Notes: generated by a model not told the origin, from the sequence alone. Shown: positions 23,293-32,546, counted from the first letter of the stretch. The stretch: 64,000 nt of DNA from Sulfurimicrobium sp031426915 (GCA_031426915.1 JASJPB010000011.1:27873-91872); one strand, 5' to 3'. Translations and numbers: made by a program.

Positions 23293-23676
23293 ATGCGACA
23301 TTATGAAATCGTTTTTATCGTCCATCCTGATCAGAGTGAACAGGTTCCGGGCATGGTCGAGCGTTACCGCGGCCTGGTGACATCCAAGAGTGGTCATATC
23401 CACCGCCTCGAGGACTGGGGCCGTCGTCAGCTGGCTTATCCGATCCAGAAAATCCACAAGGCTCACTACGTACTGATGAATATCGAGTGCGATCAGGAAA
23501 CCCTGGACGAGCTGGAGCACGCTTTCCGCTTCAACGACGCTGTGCTGCGTTACCTCATGGTGAGCATGAAGGAAGCGGTTACGGCTGCTTCCCCCATGAT
23601 GAAGGAAGAGAAATCCCGTTCGTTGCAGCCTCAGGGCGAAGCTCAGGCAGCGCCTGCACCGGCAGCCGCGGCCTAA
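23293..23676 (+). CDS. rpsF: 30S ribosomal protein S6
   Basis: 127 residues from the ATG at 23293 with AAAGGAG (23281-23287). The S6 signature is clear: MRHYEIVFIVHPDQSEQVPGMVERY, then RLEDWGRRQLAYPIQKIHKAHYVLMNIE. It binds 16S rRNA with S18. The C-terminal extension (SRSLQPQGEAQAAPAPAAAA) is Ala/Pro-rich, common in betaproteobacteria. A longer frame upstream crosses the tRNA genes and the gap and is spurious. The gene heads the rpsF-priB-rpsR-rplI operon. Confidence 0.97.
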   Translation: MRHYEIVFIVHPDQSEQVPGMVERYRGLVTSKSGHIHRLEDWGRRQLAYPIQKIHKAHYVLMNIECDQETLDELEHAFRFNDAVLRYLMVSMKEAVTAASPMMKEEKSRSLQPQGEAQAAPAPAAAA

Positions 23677-23979
23677 GTGTCCGGCAACCAGGTCATGCTG
23701 AGCGGCCAGATCGTTACGGTTGATCCCTTGCGTTATACACCGGCTGGTATTCCGGCGCTGAATCTGACCCTCGGTCACCGCTCCATACAAGTGGAAGCAG
23801 GAATGGAACGAGAAGTCGAGTGTGAAGTGCCGGTGATGGTGTTGGGAGATCAGGCGCAACAGGCGGCCCGCTGCAAAGTTGGCGACGGCCTTAAAGTTCA
23901 GGGTTTTCTGGCACGCAAAAGCCGCAACAGTTCGTACCTTGTGTTGCATGCAAACAGAATTGAATTAAACGATATTTAA
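23677..23979 (+). CDS. priB: Primosomal replication protein N (PriB)
   Basis: 100 residues, OB-fold. It starts at a GTG directly after the rpsF stop, so translation is coupled. The sequence NQVMLSGQIVTVDPLRYTPAGIPALNLTLGH, then EVECEVPVMVLGDQA and LKVQGFLARKSRNSSYLVLHANRIE, is typical of PriB, a small single-strand DNA-binding protein that helps restart stalled replication forks with PriA. Its place between rpsF and rpsR is the standard beta/gammaproteobacterial order. Confidence 0.95.
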   Translation: MSGNQVMLSGQIVTVDPLRYTPAGIPALNLTLGHRSIQVEAGMEREVECEVPVMVLGDQAQQAARCKVGDGLKVQGFLARKSRNSSYLVLHANRIELNDI

Positions 23980-23992
23980 AGAGGTATTTAAA

Positions 23993-24220
23993 ATGGCACG
24001 TCAAATGTTCCGGCGCAAGCGCTTCTGCCGCTTCACCGTTGAAGGCATCAAGGAAATCGATTACAAGGATGTGGATCTGCTCAAGGATTTCATTTCCGAG
24101 AACGGCAAGATTATTCCGGCCCGTATTACCGGGACCAAAGCCCGCTACCAGCGCCAGCTGGGCACCGCTATCAAGCGTGCCCGTTTCCTGGCTCTGATGC
24201 CTTACACTGACCAGCACTGA
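23993..24220 (+). CDS. rpsR: 30S ribosomal protein S18
   Basis: 75 residues, standard length. Motifs RRKRFCRFTVEGIKEIDYKDVDLLKDFI and the conserved C-terminal KIIPARITGTKARYQRQLGTAIKRARFLALMPY. It forms a heterodimer with S6 on the 30S platform. AGAGGTATT precedes the ATG 13 bp after priB. Confidence 0.97.
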   Translation: MARQMFRRKRFCRFTVEGIKEIDYKDVDLLKDFISENGKIIPARITGTKARYQRQLGTAIKRARFLALMPYTDQH

Positions 24221-24237
24221 TAGAGAAGGGAGATATC

Positions 24238-24687
24238 ATGCAAGTAATTCTTCTGGAAAAACTGGCCAACCTGGGTCAACTGGGCGATGTAGTCAAGGTC
24301 AAGGACGGTTACGGCCGTAACTTTCTGATCCCGCAAAAGAAGGCAAAGCGCGCAACGGAAGCAAACCTGGCTGAATTTCAGGCCAAGCGCGTCGAACTGG
24401 AAAAAGCCCAGGCTGAAATTCTGGTCGCCTCCCAGGCCCGTGCCGAGAAAATCAATGGCATCACGGTACAGATCGCACAGAAAGCCGGCGTTGATGGCCG
24501 TCTGTTCGGTTCCGTGACCACCGCTGACATTTCCGAAGCCCTCAAGGGACAAGGTTTTGAAGTGGCGAAATCAGAGGTGCGTCTGCCTAACGGCCCGTTG
24601 AAGCAAGTGGGCGATTCCTCCGTGGATCTGTCCCTGCACACCGACGTGACCGCAACCATTACCGTATCGGTAGTGGCAGCGAGTTAA
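24238..24687 (+). CDS. rplI: 50S ribosomal protein L9
   Basis: 149 residues. The N-terminal rRNA-binding domain MQVILLEKLANLGQLGDVVKVKDGYGRNFLIPQ is followed by the long connecting helix and the C-terminal domain with GRLFGSVTTADI. GAAGGGAGA precedes the start. The gene ends the ribosomal operon and is followed by a strong terminator. Confidence 0.97.
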   Translation: MQVILLEKLANLGQLGDVVKVKDGYGRNFLIPQKKAKRATEANLAEFQAKRVELEKAQAEILVASQARAEKINGITVQIAQKAGVDGRLFGSVTTADISEALKGQGFEVAKSEVRLPNGPLKQVGDSSVDLSLHTDVTATITVSVVAAS

Positions 24688-24705
24688 GCGTTCCTGCAAT
24701 GTCAG

Positions 24706-24733
24706 AAAAAGGGCTGGCAACAGCCCTTTTTTT
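24706..24733 (+). terminator. Rho-independent terminator after rplI
   Basis: GGGCTG/CAGCCC stem with loop GCAA, preceded by a run of A and followed by seven T. Confidence 0.88.
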
Positions 24734-24820
24734 GTTTCTGCTGTTTCTTTAACTTGCCATGGTTGATAATTCCACTTCGAACCGTGAAACTTTCACTTTA
24801 AGTCTGGTCAATACTATTCA

Positions 24821-26185
24821 ATGAGCGACCCCCAACTCGACGCCATCAAGCTTCCTCCGCATTCCATCGAGGCCGAACAATCCGTTATCGGCGGCCTGTT
24901 GCTGGAGAATAGTGCCTGGGACAGGATTGCCGACGTGGTGGCGGAAAGCGATTTTTATCGCCACGACCATCGCCTGATTTTTCGCCACGTTTTCAGGTTG
25001 CTCGAAGGCGGCAAGCCAGCGGACGTGGTTACGGTATCCGAATCACTGGAAAATAGCGCCGAACTGGGCAATGTCGGCGGATTGGCCTACCTTGCCGCGT
25101 TGGTGCAAAACACGCCGAGCGCCTTCAACATCAAGCGCTACGCCGAAATCGTGCGTGACCGGGGTGTCATGCGCAAACTGGCCGAAGTGGGCACGGCAAT
25201 TTCAGACAGTGCCTACAATCCTCTCGGGCGTAATGCCGGCCAGTTGCTGGACGAGGCGGAAGGCAAGGTATTTGAAATCGCCGAAGCCAACGCTCGCGGC
25301 AAGCAGGGTTTCGTGGAGATTCAACCGCTCCTGATCCAGGTGGTGGAGCGTATTGACGAGCTGTTCCAGCGCGATAATCCCAATGAAGTTACCGGCATCC
25401 CCACTGGTTTCCATGATCTGGACCAGAAGACCTCGGGCCTCCAACCGGGCGACCTGATTATCGTAGCGGGCCGTCCCAGTATGGGAAAGACCGCATTTTC
25501 CATCAATATCGGCGAGAATGTCGCGCTGAATACCGGACTTCCGGTTGCCATTTTCAGTATGGAAATGGGCGGCGCCCAGTTGGCGATGCGTATGATCGGC
25601 TCGGTGGGCAAGCTGGACCAGCAAAAGATCCGCACCGGGCGGCTGCAGGACGAGGATTGGCTGCGACTGACCAACGCCGTGGGCAAGCTTAACGACGCGC
25701 CGATCCACATCGACGAAAGCGGTGCCCTCACCGCCCTTGAATTGCGTGCCAGGGCACGCCGCCTGCACCGCCAGTGCGGCAAGCTGGGCTTGATCATCAT
25801 CGACTATTTGCAGCTCATGAGCGGCAGTGGCGGCGGAGAAAACCGCGCCACGGAAATTTCGGAGATTTCCCGCTCCCTCAAAGCCCTGGCGAAAGAACTG
25901 GAAGTGCCGGTGATTGCTTTGTCGCAGCTCAATCGCAGTCTCGAACAGCGCCCCAACAAACGCCCGGTCATGTCTGACCTGCGTGAATCCGGCGCTATCG
26001 AGCAGGACGCCGACGTGATACTTTTCATTTACCGCGACGAAGTATACAACCCCGACTCCCAGGAAAAGGGCACCGCCGAGATCATCATCGGCAAGCAGCG
26101 TAACGGCCCCATCGGTACGGTAAGAATGACTTTCGTCGGCGAATATACGCGCTTCGAGAATTACGCCCACGGAAGCGATTACTAG
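24821..26185 (+). CDS. dnaB: Replicative DNA helicase DnaB
   Basis: 454 residues. The N-terminal domain (KLPPHSIEAEQSVIGGLLLEN) precedes the RecA-like motor with Walker A GRPSMGKTAF (about 220), Walker B LIIIDYLQLMSG and the DnaB-specific DLRESGAIEQDADVI with Arg finger region (about 385-400). Hexameric 5'-3' helicase at the replication fork. No intein is present. It starts 134 bp after rplI and its terminator, so it has its own promoter, and is followed after 4 bp by alr. Confidence 0.97.
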   Translation: MSDPQLDAIKLPPHSIEAEQSVIGGLLLENSAWDRIADVVAESDFYRHDHRLIFRHVFRLLEGGKPADVVTVSESLENSAELGNVGGLAYLAALVQNTPSAFNIKRYAEIVRDRGVMRKLAEVGTAISDSAYNPLGRNAGQLLDEAEGKVFEIAEANARGKQGFVEIQPLLIQVVERIDELFQRDNPNEVTGIPTGFHDLDQKTSGLQPGDLIIVAGRPSMGKTAFSINIGENVALNTGLPVAIFSMEMGGAQLAMRMIGSVGKLDQQKIRTGRLQDEDWLRLTNAVGKLNDAPIHIDESGALTALELRARARRLHRQCGKLGLIIIDYLQLMSGSGGGENRATEISEISRSLKALAKELEVPVIALSQLNRSLEQRPNKRPVMSDLRESGAIEQDADVILFIYRDEVYNPDSQEKGTAEIIIGKQRNGPIGTVRMTFVGEYTRFENYAHGSDY

Positions 26186-26189
26186 TTCC

Positions 26190-27245
26190 ATGTCCCGCCC
26201 GCTCCGCGCTTCCATCCATTTGTCCGCCTTGCGTCACAATCTTGGCGTGGTGAAAAAACACGCACCCCATTCCCGCGTCATGGCAGTGATCAAGGCCAAC
26301 GGCTACGGCCACGGCATGCTGCGGGTGGCGCGAGCACTGGAAGCGGCGGACGGCTTCGCGGTGCTCGGTGTGCAGGAGGGGATCGCGTTGCGGGAAGCAG
26401 GTTTCACGCAGGAAGTTCTGTTGCTGGAGGGGTTTTTCACGCCGGATGAATTGCCGCTGCTGGCTAGGTATCGCTTGTCCTCCGTGGTGCATGCACAATG
26501 GCAACTCGATGCGTTGTCGCGGTTTCCGGCGGCGGAATCCATCCCGTTGTGGCTCAAGCTGAACACCGGCATGAACCGTCTCGGTTTTCAGCCCGAGGAA
26601 TTTTCGGCTGTGTTGCAACGCCTGATACAGGCGGGTGCGAATCTGACACTGATGACGCACTTTGCCCGTGCCGATGAAAGCGATGGCATGGTTGGCCAAT
26701 TGTCGCGCTTCAACGATCTCACTGCGGATGCAAAACTACCCTGCAGCATGGCCAATTCAGCGGCACTGCTGTGCGACCGGCAAACCCATGCCGACTGGGT
26801 GCGTCCCGGCATCATGCTCTACGGCGCTTCGCCGCTTGCCACTTCGGTATTCGACCTCAAGCCCGTCATGACCCTGCACAGCGAGATCATTGCCTTGTGC
26901 GACATCAGGGCGGGCGACGCGGTTGGCTATGGCGGCACTTTTATTGCCCCATCCGACATGCGCATCGGCACCGTGGCTTGCGGTTATGCCGATGGCTACC
27001 CGCGCCATGCGCCAACGGGCACGCCGGTGCTGATCGATGGCCGACGCAGTCGAGTTATTGGTCGGGTTTCGATGGATATGCTGAGCGTCGATTTGAGCGT
27101 CACTCCCGCTGCGTGTGTCGGTTCCAGCGTGACTTTGTGGGGCGAAGGCCTGCCGGTGGAAGAAGTTGCCGGCGCTGCCGGGACCATCAGTTATGAACTC
27201 CTGTGCGCGGTGGCGCAGCGGGTGCCGATGGTTGAGCTGCCATAG
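26190..27245 (+). CDS. alr: Alanine racemase
   Basis: 351 residues. PLP-dependent enzyme that makes D-alanine for peptidoglycan. The PLP Lys is in MAVIKANGYGHGM (about residue 34) and the catalytic Tyr is in VGYGGTFIAP (about 250). The substrate-binding HFARAD and NSAALL motifs are also visible. It follows dnaB by 4 bp and precedes radA by 2 bp, so the genes are co-transcribed. Confidence 0.96.
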   Translation: MSRPLRASIHLSALRHNLGVVKKHAPHSRVMAVIKANGYGHGMLRVARALEAADGFAVLGVQEGIALREAGFTQEVLLLEGFFTPDELPLLARYRLSSVVHAQWQLDALSRFPAAESIPLWLKLNTGMNRLGFQPEEFSAVLQRLIQAGANLTLMTHFARADESDGMVGQLSRFNDLTADAKLPCSMANSAALLCDRQTHADWVRPGIMLYGASPLATSVFDLKPVMTLHSEIIALCDIRAGDAVGYGGTFIAPSDMRIGTVACGYADGYPRHAPTGTPVLIDGRRSRVIGRVSMDMLSVDLSVTPAACVGSSVTLWGEGLPVEEVAGAAGTISYELLCAVAQRVPMVELP

Positions 27246-27247
27246 CC

Positions 27248-28603
27248 ATGGCCAAGGCGAAGTCCCTCTATACCTGCAGCGAGTGCGGCGGCCAGTCGCC
27301 CAAGTGGCAGGGCCAATGCCCGCATTGCATGGCGTGGAATACGCTGCTTGAGGGCGTTGCGGAAACGGCCGCCACCAATCGTTACAACGCGCTCGCCGTC
27401 ACCAGCAAGGTGCAGAGCCTGGGCGAGGTCGAGGCGCAGGAAGTGCCGCGCGAGCCGACCGGCATCGCGGAATTCGACCGGGTGCTGGGCGGAGGGCTGG
27501 TGCAGGGTGCGGTGGTATTGATTGGCGGCGATCCCGGCATCGGCAAGTCCACCCTGTTGTTGCAGGCTTTGTGCCACCTCAGCGCAAAGCACAATGTGCT
27601 CTACGTCAGTGGCGAGGAGTCGGCGCAGCAAATCGCATCGCGGGCCAAGCGGCTCGCGCTGGACGCAAAATCGGTACAACTGCTGGCTGAAATCAATCTG
27701 GAACGGATTCTCGCCACGCTGGCGGCAAACAAGCCGGAAATGGCGGTGATCGACTCGATTCAGACCGTCTATTCCGAAGCGCTGCAATCCGCGCCCGGCA
27801 GCGTGGCCCAGGTGCGCGAGTGCGCGGCGCAGTTGACCCGCTTTGCCAAGCAGTCCGGCACCGCGGTGATCCTGGTCGGCCATGTCACCAAGGAAGGGGC
27901 GCTGGCGGGGCCGCGCGTGCTGGAGCATATCGTGGACACGGTGCTGTATTTCGAGGGCGACAGCAATTCCAGCTTCCGCCTGGTGCGGGCGTTCAAGAAC
28001 CGCTTCGGCGCGGTCAACGAGCTGGGCGTGTTCGCCATGACGGAAAAAGGCTTGCGCGAAGTGAGCAATCCCTCGGCGCTGTTTCTTTCCCACCATGCCC
28101 AGGATGTGGCCGGCTCGTGCGTGATGGTGACCCAGGAAGGCACGCGGCCCCTGCTGGTCGAGATCCAGGCCCTGGTGGACGAGGCCCATGCGCCCAATCC
28201 GCGCCGCCTCTCGGTTGGCCTGGAGCAGAACCGTCTCGCCATGCTGCTGGCGGTGCTGCACCGGCATGCGGGTATCGCCTGTTTCGACCAGGATGTTTTC
28301 GTCAACGCAGTGGGCGGGGTGAAAATCACCGAACCCGCCGCGGATCTGGCGGTGCTGCTGGCCATCGTGTCTTCCCTCAGGAACAGGCCGCTACCGGGCA
28401 AACTGGTGGTGTTCGGCGAGATCGGACTGGCGGGCGAAGTGCGGCCGGTGCAGCGCGGCCAGGAACGCCTCAGGGAAGCAGCCAAGCTGGGTTTTACCCA
28501 CGCTGTTATTCCCAAGGCCAACATGCCCAGGCAGGGAATCGAAGGCATGGACATAACCACGGTGGAACGGCTGGAACAAGCCGTCGCCTATTGCAGAGGC
28601 TAG
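27248..28603 (+). CDS. radA: DNA repair protein RadA
   Basis: 451 residues. C4 zinc finger YTCSECGGQSPKWQGQCPHC at the N-terminus, RecA-like core with Walker A GGDPGIGKSTLLLQ, the RadA-specific KNRFG motif (in AFKNRFGAVNELG), and a Lon-protease-like C-terminal domain. A hexameric helicase-like factor that drives branch migration in recombinational repair. The pppA-like gene begins 2 bp after its stop. Confidence 0.97.
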   Translation: MAKAKSLYTCSECGGQSPKWQGQCPHCMAWNTLLEGVAETAATNRYNALAVTSKVQSLGEVEAQEVPREPTGIAEFDRVLGGGLVQGAVVLIGGDPGIGKSTLLLQALCHLSAKHNVLYVSGEESAQQIASRAKRLALDAKSVQLLAEINLERILATLAANKPEMAVIDSIQTVYSEALQSAPGSVAQVRECAAQLTRFAKQSGTAVILVGHVTKEGALAGPRVLEHIVDTVLYFEGDSNSSFRLVRAFKNRFGAVNELGVFAMTEKGLREVSNPSALFLSHHAQDVAGSCVMVTQEGTRPLLVEIQALVDEAHAPNPRRLSVGLEQNRLAMLLAVLHRHAGIACFDQDVFVNAVGGVKITEPAADLAVLLAIVSSLRNRPLPGKLVVFGEIGLAGEVRPVQRGQERLREAAKLGFTHAVIPKANMPRQGIEGMDITTVERLEQAVAYCRG

Positions 28604-28605
28604 GA

Positions 28606-29382
28606 ATGACGACATCCGCTTTCCGTTGGGAGTTTGCCGGTGCCAGCGATACCGGCCGGGTTAGACCCGAAAACGAGGACACCATTGCCTGGGACCATGA
28701 TCTTGGACTGGTGCTGTTGGCGGACGGCATGGGCGGTTACCACGGTGGCGAGGTGGCCAGCAGGCTGGCCGTGGATTCGATACTTGAGTCTATGCGCAAC
28801 CCGCTTGCTGCCCATTGGCGCGAGGAGGAATGGGCGCAACAGGTCAGCGAACCGGTATTGAAGCTCTATGCGGCGGTTAGCGAGGCCAACCAGGCTGTCT
28901 ATGAGGCCGCGCTCAGGCAACCCGAGTACGAGGGCATGGGCACCACGCTGTTGGCTATCTATTTCCACGGAGATCGGGCAACCCTTGCGCATATTGGCGA
29001 TTCGCGCATTTACCTGTGGCGCAATAACGCGCTAACCCAACTCACGGTGGACCATACGCTCATCCAGGAGCAGATCGAAAGCGGCGAAATCACCCCTGAA
29101 GGGGCTTCGTTGTCCACTAACCGCGGTGTGTTGACGCGAGCCCTGGGCGTTGACCCGGTGGTGGAAGTGGACATGCGCGAGTTGATGCTACAGGACGGGG
29201 ATATTTTTCTGCTTTTTTCGGACGGGTGTTACGATTTGCTCGCTCAAGCTGAGGTGCTTTCCGCTCTGGAAGAACACCATGGAGATATAGACGGACTGGC
29301 GCACAAGTTGGTGCAAAAAGCCAATGAAAATGGCGGCTACGACAACATCTCGGCCGTTGTGGCACGCGTGTTAATGGACTGA
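28606..29382 (+). CDS. PP2C-type protein serine/threonine phosphatase (first copy)
   Basis: 258 residues from the ATG at 28606, just after the radA stop; the frame is open far upstream antisense to nothing useful and that part is spurious. PP2C motifs with metal-binding acidic residues: RPENEDTIAWD, LLADGMGGYHGGEVAS (about 40-55), AHIGDSRIYLWRN, LFSDGCYDLL and YDNISAVVARV at the end. It dephosphorylates Ser/Thr in FHA-linked signalling, as PppA does in type VI secretion systems. The FHA gene begins 4 bp later. A paralog with its own FHA partner is at 32706. Confidence 0.93.
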   Translation: MTTSAFRWEFAGASDTGRVRPENEDTIAWDHDLGLVLLADGMGGYHGGEVASRLAVDSILESMRNPLAAHWREEEWAQQVSEPVLKLYAAVSEANQAVYEAALRQPEYEGMGTTLLAIYFHGDRATLAHIGDSRIYLWRNNALTQLTVDHTLIQEQIESGEITPEGASLSTNRGVLTRALGVDPVVEVDMRELMLQDGDIFLLFSDGCYDLLAQAEVLSALEEHHGDIDGLAHKLVQKANENGGYDNISAVVARVLMD

Positions 29383-29386
29383 TCCT

Positions 29387-30130
29387 ATGTCAAAACTTGT
29401 ATTGCACGAAGAGAATGACGGCACGCGCGAATTTCCCCTGGATCGCGAACGCATCACGCTCGGGCGCAAGGCGCAAAACGATATCCATCTCGATGGTTCG
29501 GCGGTGAGCGGCATTCATGCCGTTATTATCACGCTGGGAAGCGACTCCTTTCTGGAAGATTTGAACAGTACCAACGGTACCCGGGTCAACCAGAAAAGTG
29601 TGCACAAATGCGTGCTCCATGACGGGGATGAGATCAAGATCGCCGGCTATAAATTCACCTTCGTCAGCGAGGTTGTCGCGCAAAACTCACCCGGTCGGAC
29701 ACTATCCGCAACACCGAATCCCCATCTTGTCGCTCACGTCAACCAAACTGCCCTGGACGCGATCACCTTGATGCCGGAGCTGACAGAATTACGCTCTTCC
29801 ACCGCCATGGGTATGCCAGTTCCCGGCGGGACGGTTGCCCTGCATACGCAGCCTTCGCAAGAAGGTACGGCCATGGGTGTGATCCGGATTCTTGCCGGCG
29901 CAGGTTCGGGACAGATTCTCGAACTGGTCAGATCGGTCACCACACTGGGCAAACCCGGCTTGCAAGTGGCGGCGATCACGCGGCGGGAGGGGCGTTACTA
30001 TCTGGGCCTGGTGGAGGGTGAGGAGTTGCCACTGGTCAACGCTACGCCACTCAATGCCTTGCCTTATTTGTTGCAGCACGGGGATGTCATCAGCATTGCC
30101 GGAATTCAGCTCGAATTCACCTTGAAATAA
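29387..30130 (+). CDS. FHA domain protein (first copy)
   Basis: 247 residues. An FHA fold over about 20-95 with the phosphothreonine-binding residues in ITLGRKAQNDIHLDG, SGIHAVI and NSTNGTRVN. The C-terminal half (about 160-247) is a second, diverged FHA-like domain (LVRSVTTLGKPGLQVAAITRREG...). The two are joined by a variable linker. There is no membrane segment. It presumably binds phosphorylated partners made by the kinase at 31215. The paralog at 33536 shares the same two-domain plan. Confidence 0.9.
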   Translation: MSKLVLHEENDGTREFPLDRERITLGRKAQNDIHLDGSAVSGIHAVIITLGSDSFLEDLNSTNGTRVNQKSVHKCVLHDGDEIKIAGYKFTFVSEVVAQNSPGRTLSATPNPHLVAHVNQTALDAITLMPELTELRSSTAMGMPVPGGTVALHTQPSQEGTAMGVIRILAGAGSGQILELVRSVTTLGKPGLQVAAITRREGRYYLGLVEGEELPLVNATPLNALPYLLQHGDVISIAGIQLEFTLK

Positions 30131-30218
30131 GGACGCACCAGAAGGTGTTTTAAGAATGCTTCCGGCAATTCGGCAGCGCAAAAATATTGAATTCCAAATT
30201 ACCGAGTTACAGGATTAC

Positions 30219-30683
30219 ATGCCAAAGCCACTATCATCTCTGCTCTTAGCCGTTAGCGCTGTGTTGATTTTAACCTCGTGTAACAACGAACCCAAAGACA
30301 CTCATCCGGATCAGCCTGTCACCAAGCGCAAGGCTGTATTCAAGCAAATTATGCGTACCCTGGAACCACTGGGTATGGTGGTGCGGAATCGCCAGGACTA
30401 CGACCGCCAAGAATTCCTCGCTGGCGCCCTCGAATTGAAACAACTGGCTTCTCGACCATGGATTTATTTCACCCCGGATAGCAATTACCCGCCTACCCGC
30501 GCCAAAGCAGAAATCTGGCTGAAGCCTGCCGAATTCATCCAGGCCCAGAAAAAATTGGAGGCGCTGACGGATCAACTCGCCAAAGCGGCGGAGAGCGGGA
30601 ATCTGGAGGCTATTCGCCCTGTTGTAAACGAAGTGGAGAAGAGTTGCCAGGGTTGTCATCGCCAATTCCGCAGCGGGGCTTGA
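30219..30683 (+). CDS. Cytochrome c'-like heme lipoprotein
   Basis: 154 residues from the ATG at 30219; 21 codons upstream are open but lack a ribosome site and would hide the signal sequence. The signal peptide ends in a lipobox (LILTSC), so the protein should be lipid-anchored. The mature part is helical with a C-terminal CQGCH heme-binding site (about 143-147), the location seen in four-helix cytochromes c' / c556. The role is unknown; such cytochromes bind NO or carry electrons. It sits between the signalling genes, 88 bp after the FHA gene. Confidence 0.85.
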   Translation: MPKPLSSLLLAVSAVLILTSCNNEPKDTHPDQPVTKRKAVFKQIMRTLEPLGMVVRNRQDYDRQEFLAGALELKQLASRPWIYFTPDSNYPPTRAKAEIWLKPAEFIQAQKKLEALTDQLAKAAESGNLEAIRPVVNEVEKSCQGCHRQFRSGA

Positions 30684-30692
30684 ACAGCGGAA

Positions 30693-31211
30693 TTACTTTT
30701 TCTTTTTCCTGCTGGCTGTTTCAGCCTTTACATCCCGGAATGCCGGCCCCCACATGGGATGCCCGGCCTCGGCGGGGGTTAATTCGAATTTGGGGTTGAG
30801 ATTGAAAACTTTCCTGAACTCGGCGCGGCAGGCCATTTTTTCCCCGGAAATGCAGTAAATGAAGGCCAGAAATTTGTGCGCCGTTACTTGGTCTCCGACA
30901 GACACCAGGCCATCTTCAAGGGCATTCTGGAAATGGCTGGCTGCGTTCTTGTAATCGCCCTCTTCATAATTCCTGATCCCTTTGTTTAATTCCTGATCCG
31001 CCTTGCGCACGGCGGGCGGTTGGGGCTTTTCCACTGGTTCTGGCTTCTTTGCAACAGACTCCTCGGCAGTTTTCTGGGCGGGCACCTCTTCGGCTTTGTG
31101 GTGAGCCGGTTTGTCTGGCGTTTTCGTGGTGGGTAGTGAAGTACAGCCGGATGATGCCAAGATCAGGGCCGCAGCAAGGGCGTGTAAGGTGAAGCCGTGT
31201 CGAATCTTCAT
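30693..31211 (-). CDS. TssQ-like TPR lipoprotein
   Basis: 172 residues. Signal sequence with lipobox (LASSGC), then a Pro/Lys/Glu-rich linker and a TPR-like domain (QELNKGIRNYEEGDYKNAASHFQNAL, then HKFLAFIYCISGEKMACRAEFRKVFNLNPKFELTPAEAGHPMWGPAF). This end motif is typical of TssQ-family lipoproteins reported with type VI secretion loci. No type VI structural genes occur in the window. It is 3 bp downstream of the kinase gene and so probably cotranscribed with it. Confidence 0.8.
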   Translation of the reverse strand: MKIRHGFTLHALAAALILASSGCTSLPTTKTPDKPAHHKAEEVPAQKTAEESVAKKPEPVEKPQPPAVRKADQELNKGIRNYEEGDYKNAASHFQNALEDGLVSVGDQVTAHKFLAFIYCISGEKMACRAEFRKVFNLNPKFELTPAEAGHPMWGPAFRDVKAETASRKKKK

Positions 31212-31214
31212 TAA

Positions 31215-32546
31215 TTAATTGAATTTATGTCTTATTTTATGGGATGTGTCAGCCAGGAGGTCAACTGTTTCGATGTAAGGCGTGAAGCCAGCGTTCCGAA
31301 GCTCAATTGTATGCTTTCCTGGCGCAAGTTTCAGCTCATTAAGCGGGGGAGACACCCCTGCACTAGTGCCGTCCACAAATACTTCGCCCCAAGGGGTCAC
31401 TGCTAAAACCAGGGTGGCCATGGTTAGGGGCACTGCTTCCGGTAGGGGTGGTGATTCCACTGCCGTAACCGTGAGGGCATCTGGTGCTGGCGTATTGCCC
31501 GGGATGGAGGATGTGCCCCGGTTCAGGGCCCAGATTCCGATCAATAACAGCGCCACACCTGCCGCAATTAATGCTGCGTATTTCCAGTCGCGCCGCGCTG
31601 GAGTGACCCGTTGCGACAGGGTTCCCGTTGCCAATACCATTGTTTGATCTGCAACTTGGCGGGGTTTGGTGCGACGTTCCAGTGAGCGTGGCTTGTCGTC
31701 TGCGTGCGCGTAAAAATCCTCCGGTACCTGCAGTGTTTTGTAGTTGCGAAGGTCTTCCGCCATTTTCGTTGCGTTCTCATAGCGCTCGTCTGGATGTTTG
31801 GCCAGCGCTCTTGCGAGGATATAGTCAAAAGCCTCGGGTAACTCGGGTCTAATGGTTTTTGGCGCGATCGGCATTTCGTTCAAAATGCGATACATGATGG
31901 TGCTGATATTGTCGCCACTGAAGGGCGATTTTCCGGTCAGCATTTCATACAGCACCACACCCAGGGAAAAAATGTCGGAACGGCCGTCCAGGTCCTGGCC
32001 CACCACTTGTTCCGGGGACATGTATTTGGGTGAGCCCAGCACCATTCCGGCCATGGTGCGGGATGAGGAGGGTATCAACGCAATGCCGAAATCGGTGATT
32101 TTTGCCACCCCATTCTTCAGGATCATGATGTTGGACGGCTTGATGTCGCGATGTACTACCTCATGTTCGTGGGCGAAGGCGAGGCCATCGGCAACCTGTG
32201 CGGCAATTTCGACAATCCGGTCGAGGGAGAGCGCTTCCTCGGCATCGAGTATGTCCCGCAGCTCCACGCCTTCCAGAAATTCCATCGCCATGTAGGCGAT
32301 GTTGTCGGTATTTCCCACATCGTGAATGGTGACGATATTGGGATGATTGAGCCGGCCGGCCGAACTGGCTTCGCGGTAGAAGCGCTTTTCAAATTCTTCG
32401 AATTCGTCTTTTGATAATTCAAGACTGATGGTCTTGATCGCGACAGTTCGCTCGAGCAACGGATCGTTTGCCCGGTATACCACCCCCATCGCGCCTTGGC
32501 CGATCTCGGATGTGATTTCGTAACGGCCGATTGTTTTATTGATCAT
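31215..32546 (-). CDS. Membrane Ser/Thr protein kinase with PEGA domain
   Basis: 443 residues. Hanks-type kinase over 1-265: Gly loop IGQGAMGVVY, Lys in VAIKTISLEL (about 37), HRDIKPSNIM (about 130), DFGIA and the SPEQ activation-loop end. A juxtamembrane stretch of about 50 residues leads to one transmembrane helix (about 318-340), then a C-terminal PEGA domain (about 375-443; VTPWGEVFVDGTSAGVSPPLNELKLAPGKHTIELR) outside the cytoplasm. The PEGA domain suggests sensing at the cell envelope. Divergent from the second PP2C-FHA pair, with 159 bp between them, and so likely its functional opponent. Confidence 0.95.
   Translation of the reverse strand: MINKTIGRYEITSEIGQGAMGVVYRANDPLLERTVAIKTISLELSKDEFEEFEKRFYREASSAGRLNHPNIVTIHDVGNTDNIAYMAMEFLEGVELRDILDAEEALSLDRIVEIAAQVADGLAFAHEHEVVHRDIKPSNIMILKNGVAKITDFGIALIPSSSRTMAGMVLGSPKYMSPEQVVGQDLDGRSDIFSLGVVLYEMLTGKSPFSGDNISTIMYRILNEMPIAPKTIRPELPEAFDYILARALAKHPDERYENATKMAEDLRNYKTLQVPEDFYAHADDKPRSLERRTKPRQVADQTMVLATGTLSQRVTPARRDWKYAALIAAGVALLLIGIWALNRGTSSIPGNTPAPDALTVTAVESPPLPEAVPLTMATLVLAVTPWGEVFVDGTSAGVSPPLNELKLAPGKHTIELRNAGFTPYIETVDLLADTSHKIRHKFN

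Noticed and set aside
27820..28605. Upstream extension of the first PP2C reading frame
   Set aside because: It overlaps radA in another frame and lacks homology; the ATG at 28606 follows the radA stop by 2 bp and fits the PP2C N-terminus.
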